Shown: piece after piece, positions 1-4,501 of the stretch | Layout: each line of letters opens with the position of its first letter | Numbering within the stretch: position 1 is the stretch's first letter | NCBI GenBank assembly: GCA_047618505.1 | Contig: JBLHLB010000265.1 | Span: 1 to 5,927 of the forward strand | DNA length: 5,927 nt | Origin: JBLHLB01 sp047618505 | GTDB taxonomy: Bacteria; Planctomycetota; UBA1135; GCA-002686595 | Direction: 5' to 3' | Program-made: the position numbers and the translations under genes | Notes under the pieces: model-generated | Seen by the model: only the letters and a program-made list of their open reading frames with translations | Told to the model about the DNA's origin: nothing | Database searches by the model: none

Positions 1-80
1 GACTCCTCCTGGAGGGGGGCGAGGTCCTCGACACCCTGGAGCTAGGAGACAGGATCCTGCGTATAGCCATGCGCAACTAA
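1..80 (+). CDS. C-terminal end of an unrecognised protein (5' part outside the window)
   Basis: The frame beginning at base 3 is open from the window edge to a TAA at 78-80. It gives 25 residues ending LELGDRILRIAMRN. About 21 of the 25 third codon positions are G or C, as expected of a real gene in this GC-rich DNA, and the peptide has an ordinary mix of acidic, basic and aliphatic residues. One other forward frame also stays open here but reads as Gly/Pro/Arg-rich noise. The tail is too short to assign a family. No convincing terminator follows: a 5-bp GGGAG/CTCCC dyad at 108-123 lacks a T-tract. The call rests only on composition and the open frame. Confidence 0.4.
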   Translation, partial: LLLEGGEVLDTLELGDRILRIAMRN

Positions 81-156
81 GGCACCGATGGACCTGGATG
101 GATCCCGGGGAGGGGGGGCTCCCAGGGCAAGCTCTACCAGCCTGGAGCGTGGGTGG

Positions 157-221
157 TTATCCACAATGTGTCCACAGCCCCATGCAGGGCCGTGGATAGA
201 GCGGTGAGAGTCGGTGGAAAA
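157..221. promoter_or_regulatory. Cluster of DnaA-box-like 9-mers
   Basis: TTATCCACA at 157-165 matches the classic DnaA-binding consensus exactly. Near it are GTGTCCACA at 168-176 (7 of 9, same orientation), CGTGGATAG at 191-199 and GGTGGAAAA at 213-221 (each 7 of 9 on the opposite strand). Further out, TTACGCACA at 291-299 also matches at 7 of 9. DnaA is the replication initiator and also a transcription regulator, so such clusters mark origins, DnaA-titration sites or DnaA-controlled promoters. Caution is needed because 7-of-9 matches also occur by chance; one lies inside the sulfatase gene near 3131-3139. Only the perfect box is individually notable. Confidence 0.4.
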
Positions 222-224
222 CCT

Positions 225-240
225 ATAGGCCAGAGCCTAT
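225..240. repeat. Short inverted repeat (6-bp stem, 4-base loop)
   Basis: ATAGGC at 225-230 is the exact reverse complement of GCCTAT at 235-240, separated by CAGA. It lies about 110 bases upstream of the protease start and just after the DnaA-box-like cluster. No T-tract follows, so it is not an obvious terminator. It could be a small mRNA hairpin or part of an operator, or it may be chance. Confidence 0.35.
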
Positions 241-255
241 GAGCTGTTGAATTCC

Positions 256-298
256 GTGCGTAACTCCATACTGGACAAGGAGTTCTGTATTTACGCAC
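256..298. repeat. Nested inverted repeat upstream of the protease gene
   Basis: GTGCGTAA at 256-263 and TTACGCAC at 291-298 form a perfect 8-bp dyad. Inside it, CTCC at 264-267 directly abuts the left arm and pairs with GGAG at 279-282. The RNA could therefore fold as a long hairpin with an 11-base loop and a one-sided bulge. An alternative pairing uses AACTCC (262-267) with GGAGTT (279-284). It ends 49 bases before the protease ATG, in the least GC-rich part of the gap. It could be a repressor-type operator or a 5' UTR structure. No T-tract follows, so a terminator is unlikely. Confidence 0.5.
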
Positions 299-335
299 AA
301 CTTGATCTGCCTGTGGAGGGAGGCGGGCTGAAAAC

Positions 336-341
336 GAGGGG
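336..341 (+). promoter_or_regulatory. Ribosome binding site of the protease gene
   Basis: GAGGGG lies 6 bases before the ATG at 348-350, a normal Shine-Dalgarno spacing. The next in-frame ATGs, at 390 and 495, have no comparable purine-rich site. The ATG at 495 would also remove the cytoplasmic tail and start inside the membrane segment. This site therefore decides the start. Confidence 0.55.
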
Positions 342-347
342 TCGCCA

Positions 348-1679
348 ATGCCGATAAGGCCCGAGCCCCACGCCCTGCCCACCATCGATATGCACCCCAA
401 AGAGACCAAGTCAGCGAGCACAAACCGGACCGTCAGCACCTACAGGGCCGCTGGCCGGCAGAAGGACGTTCAAGGGGGATCCTTGGGGCATCTGATGGCC
501 CTTCCCCTGGTCCTAATGGCCACTGGCCTGGGGTTCTGGGGCTGGTTCCAGCGCGAACAGGTCACGGAACTCGAAGGTCGCATTCTGCTCTTGGAGACAT
601 CGAGTCAAACCACCTCGGCCCACCAGAATGGAGTCCGATCTGGCCTGAATATCATGGGCTCGGAGATCGCGACCCTTACGGAACGCATTGGGGAGGCCGC
701 TTTGGAAGCTCGCTCGGCACGGGAAGTGGCCGGCCGGCTCGAGCAAGCAGAAGAGCGTCTCGGCGCCATCTCCCAGGCAGTCGAGGCCACGAGCTCAAAC
801 CTGAACACCCTTGAGGGCCAAGTTGGTCCGATCGCCCTCGAGGCCGTCCTGACGGAGCGTGAAGGGCGCCTGCAGGAGACCTGGGACACCCTTAAGAGCA
901 GCATAAGTGAAGAGGTCTCCGTCAGCCGCGCACGTCTGAACGATGTCGAGGAGCGACTAGATCAGTCGCGTGACCTAGAGACGATGTGGGACGAGCTCAT
1001 GGGCCCGGTCGTGCAATTGGCCGGGGAAACCAGCGTCGGATCCGGCGTCCTCCTGCAGTCAGAGGAGCGTGCCGCCGGTGGCTTCCGCACCTACGTCCTA
1101 ACCGCCTGGCACGTCGTACGTGACATCCAAGGCAGTCCGTCAAGCCGCGATATGCCCGTGCCGGTGACGATCTACAGCGTCGACGGCAGCCTGCGCCACG
1201 AAGAGGCCATGTTGCTGGTCTACAAAGCGGATCTGGATGCTGCCCTGTTGGAGATCCTGACGCCGGAGGCCCTGCCCCGCGGCGCAACCCTCGCAAGTCC
1301 TGAGCACCTGGAACAGGTACGCATCTTCGATCCCATCTACGCTGTCGGATGCCCCCTGGGCAACGACCCGATCCCGACCTATGGCGAAATAGCGACACGC
1401 ACCCATGTCGTCGATGGTGAGACCTATTGGATGATCAACGCGCCGACCTACATCGGGAACTCCGGTGGCGGCATATTCGATAGCGAGACCCACGAGCTGA
1501 TGGGCATTTTCTCGAAGATCTACACCCACGGGACCCTGCGTCCGACCATCGTGCCGCACATGGGTTTAGTCACACCCCTGTCGTCCATCTACGACTGGCT
1601 CGATACCCAGGGTTACGCCAGCGTCTACCGGGCCGATGACGAGCAGTCGACAGCCCGCCTGGCTTCGACGAAGCGCTGA
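348..1679 (+). CDS. Membrane-anchored coiled-coil trypsin-like serine protease
   Basis: The product has 443 residues. Residues 1-47 form a polar, basic tail, and about 48-67 are a single hydrophobic segment (LMALPLVLMATGLGFWGWF) fitting an uncleaved signal anchor. Residues about 70-215 are rich in Glu, Arg, Leu and Ala with heptad-like spacing, consistent with a long coiled coil. Residues about 220-420 form a trypsin/HtrA-type peptidase domain. Catalytic residues visible are His255 in TAWHVV, Asp297 in DLDAALLEI and Ser372 in GNSGGG; the GCPLG at 334-338 also fits the fold. No PDZ domain follows, unlike DegP/HtrA, and the protein ends about 25 residues after the protease domain. The predicted topology puts the protease outside the cytoplasm. 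The substrate is unknown. The gene runs into the convergent sulfatase gene with only 7 bases between the stops. Confidence 0.85.
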   Translation: MPIRPEPHALPTIDMHPKETKSASTNRTVSTYRAAGRQKDVQGGSLGHLMALPLVLMATGLGFWGWFQREQVTELEGRILLLETSSQTTSAHQNGVRSGLNIMGSEIATLTERIGEAALEARSAREVAGRLEQAEERLGAISQAVEATSSNLNTLEGQVGPIALEAVLTEREGRLQETWDTLKSSISEEVSVSRARLNDVEERLDQSRDLETMWDELMGPVVQLAGETSVGSGVLLQSEERAAGGFRTYVLTAWHVVRDIQGSPSSRDMPVPVTIYSVDGSLRHEEAMLLVYKADLDAALLEILTPEALPRGATLASPEHLEQVRIFDPIYAVGCPLGNDPIPTYGEIATRTHVVDGETYWMINAPTYIGNSGGGIFDSETHELMGIFSKIYTHGTLRPTIVPHMGLVTPLSSIYDWLDTQGYASVYRADDEQSTARLASTKR

Positions 1680-1686
1680 GAGATCG

Positions 1687-3306
1687 TCAGTAGCCCAGTG
1701 CCCTGAGCACGCTGGCGCGGTCAATGTCGGGACCGTTGCCCTCGCTCGCGATTCGAGCGGCTTGCTGGGCGATCAAGCGAAGGCGCTCCGGCCATTCAGG
1801 CCGTTCATCGCCCCGGGCAGCAAAGACATCGTTCTTCTCGCGCGGATCCAGATCCAAGTCGAAGAGCTGGAAGCGATCTTCGTCTGCGATGTAGACCATG
1901 CGCAGGGTGCCGTCAAAGAGGCTGAGGCGATCCTGAGGTGCCTCCGGCTTGTGCGTCTCGGCGATGTGCTCAAAGGGCTCATCGCGCGCAGACAATAGGG
2001 AGTGCCCGCGCTGGCCAGGGAGATCAGGAAGGCCACAGATTTCCAAAATCGTGGGCGCTAGGTCGATCAGGGAAACAGGCTCGTTCCCGTTCATGCCGGG
2101 CTGGGCTTTTCCTAGGTCGGCCTCCGCACCGGGCAACTTCATGATCAAGGGCACATGGATGATCGGATCGAAGAGGTAACTCACATGCCCGTAGAGGGCA
2201 CGTTCCCCGAGGGCTTCGCCATGGTCGGAGACCAGGATTACCATGGTCTCGTCGTAGGTTCCGCTGTCGCGCAGAATCTGCAGTAGCTCCCCCACAAAGT
2301 TGTCGATGTGCTCAACCTCGGATAGGTAGCGCAGCTTCTTCGACGGACCATCCACGATGTCGTGCATCCACAGACGCAGGTGTGCTTGTCCGGCGGGAGA
2401 AACAAAGCGCCCCCGAAGGGTAGAGCTTGGCTCGAAGAGTTGGCCTTCCTCGAGGTTGATGGTGAGGGGCACGTTCTTGTCCGTTCTGAGGGACGCGACA
2501 CGCACTCGCATGCTGTTGTCATCGGGACCCCGGATCTCAAGCACGTGTTCACCAGGTGTGAGGTTCAGGTCGAGATCCAACTGTGGCGCATCCGATAAAT
2601 CGAAGGCACCAAGCTCTTCTCCGTCGAGGGTCACAACCACGTTCTCGGATGCCGCCGCGTGGGACCGGTAGGGGGCATGGGGATCGGAGAAGTGCGCGAA
2701 GAGGAAAAAGGGCTGCTCCTCGGTACCGTTGAAGGCCGGCCAGGACTCCAACATCGAGCGCATGCGCGGAGTGACGTTCTCGGCCCGATCAAGGTGGAAT
2801 AAGTCGGTGTCGTAGGACTCAAAACCGCGACTCAACCCCTGTTCACCAGCGTTCGGCTTCAAAGTCCCGATGCTCAGAACGGCACGCGTCGAGTAGCCAT
2901 AGCGCTGCATCCATTCCGCTAGCAGGGGCAAGTCATCCGGTACGTTCTGGCTGTTATTCAGGACCCCGCTCTCCACCGGCAGGCGCGAGGAAAAGAGCGC
3001 CGTGTGCGCCGGCAGGGTCATCGGTGCATGGGTATAGGCACGCACAAAGGGAACTCCTTCGGAAGCGAAACGGTCGATCTCTGGCGTGTCAACTAGGCCG
3101 TACTTATCCCGGATAACGTCGGCCCGCAGGGTGTCCACAACGATCAAGACAACGTTAGGGCGCTGGCTGGATGCTCCTCCGTTGTCGGCGCAGGCCAAGG
3201 ACAAGAGCGCAAGCCCAAGGGCAACCCCATAGACAACGCCCGGGAGCTTTCGAAGTCCCCTACTGCGCACCCGATTGAGTTCTGCTACGACTCGCAAGCT
3301 CGCCAT
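1687..3306 (-). CDS. Sulfatase-fold lipoprotein with Thr at the nucleophile position
   Basis: The 539-residue protein is of the alkaline-phosphatase/sulfatase superfamily (PF00884 type). A basic n-region and hydrophobic stretch (about 22-38) lead to LSLAC with Cys39, an imperfect lipobox. It is probably exported and lipid-anchored. NVVLIVVDTLRAD (51-63) carries metal-ligand Asp58. FLFAHFSDPHAPY is at 201-213 and VSDHGEALGE (359-368) supplies Asp361 and His362; His374 follows. The C-terminus RALGY is typical of this family. Where sulfatases have Cys/Ser-x-Pro-x-Arg, this protein has Thr97-Leu-Pro-Ala-His101, so formylglycine chemistry is not possible at this residue. A phosphotransferase, phosphodiesterase or lost activity are alternatives. 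Residues about 222-315 form a beta-rich insert. The ATG overlaps the prfB stop (TAATG), which favours this start; a GTG at codon 13 is an alternative. It is a paralog of the gene at 4502-5927. Confidence 0.85.
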   Translation of the reverse strand: MASLRVVAELNRVRSRGLRKLPGVVYGVALGLALLSLACADNGGASSQRPNVVLIVVDTLRADVIRDKYGLVDTPEIDRFASEGVPFVRAYTHAPMTLPAHTALFSSRLPVESGVLNNSQNVPDDLPLLAEWMQRYGYSTRAVLSIGTLKPNAGEQGLSRGFESYDTDLFHLDRAENVTPRMRSMLESWPAFNGTEEQPFFLFAHFSDPHAPYRSHAAASENVVVTLDGEELGAFDLSDAPQLDLDLNLTPGEHVLEIRGPDDNSMRVRVASLRTDKNVPLTINLEEGQLFEPSSTLRGRFVSPAGQAHLRLWMHDIVDGPSKKLRYLSEVEHIDNFVGELLQILRDSGTYDETMVILVSDHGEALGERALYGHVSYLFDPIIHVPLIMKLPGAEADLGKAQPGMNGNEPVSLIDLAPTILEICGLPDLPGQRGHSLLSARDEPFEHIAETHKPEAPQDRLSLFDGTLRMVYIADEDRFQLFDLDLDPREKNDVFAARGDERPEWPERLRLIAQQAARIASEGNGPDIDRASVLRALGY

Positions 3307-3308
3307 TA
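3304..3308 (-). promoter_or_regulatory. TAATG stop-start overlap, translational coupling of prfB and sulfatase
   Basis: Read on the - strand, the prfB stop TAA (3308-3306) shares its last A with the ATG (3306-3304) of the downstream sulfatase gene. Such overlaps commonly allow a terminating ribosome to restart on the next gene. The upstream sequence has only a weak purine run (GAGG about 10 bases before the ATG), so re-initiation is a reasonable main route of translation. Confidence 0.7.
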
Positions 3309-4422
3309 GTCATCCGCCTCTGTGCCGCGCTTGCGCAGGTAGGCCTCAATGAAGTCGCTGATGTCGCCATCTAGAACCGCCTGAATATTACCCTTCTCCA
3401 AGCCCGTGCGGTGGTCCTTGACCATCTGATAGGGCTGCATCACGTAAGAGCGGATCTGGTTGCCCCAGGCGATTTCGCCTTTTTCGCCGTAGAGCACGGC
3501 CATGTCCTTGTCGCGCGCGGCCTCGCGCATCTTGATCAGCTTGCCCTTCAGGAGCGACATGCCCGTGGCGCGATTCTTGTGCTGACTACGCTCGTTTTGG
3601 CAACGCACTACGATGCCCGTTTCGATATGCGTGATCCGCACGGCGGACTCGGTCTTGTTGACGTGCTGGCCACCGGCACCACCGGCGCGCATGGTGTCGA
3701 TACGCACATCGGAATCCTTGATCTCAACGATCGATGTGTCGTCCTCCACATCCGGCGTTACGTCTATCGAAGCAAAGGCCGTATGGCGCCGCGCTTGGGC
3801 GTCAAAGGGACTGATACGCACCAGGCGATGGACGCCGGTTTCGGCCTTGAGGTGACCGAAGGCGTAGTCGCCAAGGATACGCAGGGTCGCCGAGCGAATG
3901 CCCGCCTCCGGTTCAGGGATGCGTTCGACTTGCTCGACCTTGAAGCCCTGGCCCTCGGCCCAGCGCGTGTACATGCGCAGGAGAATCTCCGCCCAGTCCG
4001 TGGCATCCAGACCACCGGCTCCGGCGGAAATCTGCAGGTAGGCGCTGACGGAGTCGTGCTCGCCGCCCAGCATGACCTGGAACTCGAGCTTCCCAACTTC
4101 CACATCGGCACCTTCGACTGCTGTCACCAGATCGTCATAGACGGCCTGGATGTCATCCTCGCCCATCTCCACCAGGACCTCGAAGTCCTCAAGGGACTGG
4201 CTCGCCTTCTCGGCCGGCCCCACGAAACGTCGTAGAGCCTGCTGCTCCTTCAGATCAACCTGGGCTGCGTCCTGATCCGTCCAGAACTCCGGGTCGGCTT
4301 GTTTCGCCTCAAGCTCCCGGGAGCGAGCTGCCTTGCCCGCGTAGTCAAAGACCCTCCTTGAGCTGGTCCAAACGACGCTTCACGGCAAAGGCCCTATCCT
4401 GGATATCACTGAGCTTACTCAT
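3306..4422 (-). CDS. prfB: Peptide chain release factor 2, made by programmed +1 frameshift
   Basis: RF2 recognises UGA and UAA in the ribosomal A site and triggers peptide release. The gene starts at ATG 4422-4420 and encodes 25 residues (MSKLSDIQDRAF...KEGL), then meets UGA at 4347-4345. Skipping the U gives GAC TAC GCG... (DYAGKAARS...DPEFW) and a continuous frame to the TAA at 3308-3306, 371 residues in total against 365 in E. coli. Visible motifs are SPF (about 204-206), the RF2 stop-codon reading tripeptide that distinguishes it from RF1, and GGQ (250-252), the catalytic loop in GGAGGQHVNKTESAVRITH. Ala246 is the usual residue there, unlike Thr in E. coli K-12. The Gln of GGQ is the target of PrmC methylation in known RF2s. 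No clear Shine-Dalgarno precedes the ATG. The gene is flanked by paralogous sulfatase genes on the same strand. Conceptual translation must join 4422-4348 with 4346-3306. Confidence 0.97.
4344..4359 (-). promoter_or_regulatory. prfB programmed +1 frameshift site (RF2 autoregulation)
   Basis: On the - strand the site reads AAGGAGG (4359-4353), GT, CTT (4350-4348), TGA (4347-4345), C. This matches the known RF2 recoding signal: an internal Shine-Dalgarno, a slippery CUU, then UGA followed by C at codon 26. When RF2 is scarce, termination at UGA is slow and the ribosome shifts +1, making more RF2. The Shine-Dalgarno here is a 7-base perfect match to the anti-SD, stronger than AGGGGG in E. coli. 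It sits 2 bases from CUU instead of the usual 3. The downstream reading frame is intact, which argues against a sequencing error. Confidence 0.95.
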
Positions 4423-4501
4423 GGCGCTGGGAGGATACCCGAGGGACCTAGCGAACGCTGTGCGCAGCCTGGACAAGTCCCCAAAATCTTTGGGGTGTCC
4501 G
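4423..4501 (-). other. Leader between the upstream sulfatase gene and prfB
   Basis: This 79-base gap precedes prfB on the - strand. It begins with a strong hairpin (4471-4500), followed by a smaller GCTG/CAGC dyad with a TGCG loop (4457-4468). I see no good -35/-10 pair and no clear Shine-Dalgarno before the prfB ATG; the last bases read TATCCTCCCAGCGCC. prfB may be co-transcribed with the upstream sulfatase gene, with the hairpin controlling read-through, or it may have a non-canonical promoter here. Confidence 0.5.
4471..4500 (-). terminator. Strong hairpin one base after the sulfatase stop codon
   Basis: CCCCAAA at 4479-4485 pairs with TTTGGGG at 4489-4495 around an ATC loop. The stem continues outward as GGACA (4471-4475) with TGTCC (4496-4500) across a 3-base bulge (4476-4478), giving 12 base pairs. 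It begins one base beyond the TAG of the upstream sulfatase gene. There is no T-tract after it on the - strand (AGGCTGCGCA follows), so it is not a textbook intrinsic terminator. It could be a leaky terminator, a 3'-end stabiliser that uncouples expression of the two genes, or a regulatory leader for prfB. Confidence 0.55.

Larger units (their letters stand above)
81..347. other. Intergenic region with DnaA-box-like sites and inverted repeats
   Basis: This 267-base gap lies between the partial upstream gene and the protease gene, both on the + strand. Its first third is G-rich. The stretch from about 216 to 310 is clearly richer in A/T than the surrounding genes. It holds a perfect DnaA-box 9-mer, several near-matches and two inverted repeats, all listed separately. 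I see no convincing sigma-70 promoter. TTGAAT at 247-252 and TGGACA at 272-277 resemble -35 elements, but neither has a good -10 box at normal spacing. A 39-codon ATG frame at 88-207 is not credible as a gene. The region is likely the control region of the protease gene, possibly with a replication-related role. Confidence 0.6.

Noticed and set aside
108..123. GGGAG/CTCCC dyad as terminator of the first gene
   Set aside because: It has only five base pairs in a G-homopolymer-rich tract and no T-run after it.
88..207. 39-codon ATG frame in the intergenic gap
   Set aside because: It has no Shine-Dalgarno, a Gly/Arg/Ser/Pro-rich low-information peptide, and it overlaps the DnaA-box cluster.
247..275. 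Sigma-70 promoter from TTGAAT
   Set aside because: At 17-base spacing the -10 would be ACTGGA, and the better CATACT gives a 14-base spacer; neither is convincing.
1140..1559. 139-codon - strand frame opposite the protease domain
   Set aside because: It is antisense to the region encoding the catalytic Asp and Ser of the protease and shows no recognisable motif.
3306..4223. prfB as a 305-residue gene starting at an internal GTG, or broken by a frameshift error
   Set aside because: The out-of-frame N-terminal piece ends in the exact programmed recoding signal, and the shifted product aligns with full-length RF2.
3411..4235. Long + strand open frame of 274 codons opposite prfB
   Set aside because: It lies wholly antisense to prfB, whose conserved RF2 motifs are certain. 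The peptide is His/Leu/Asp-rich in the way produced by reading a GC-rich gene backwards.
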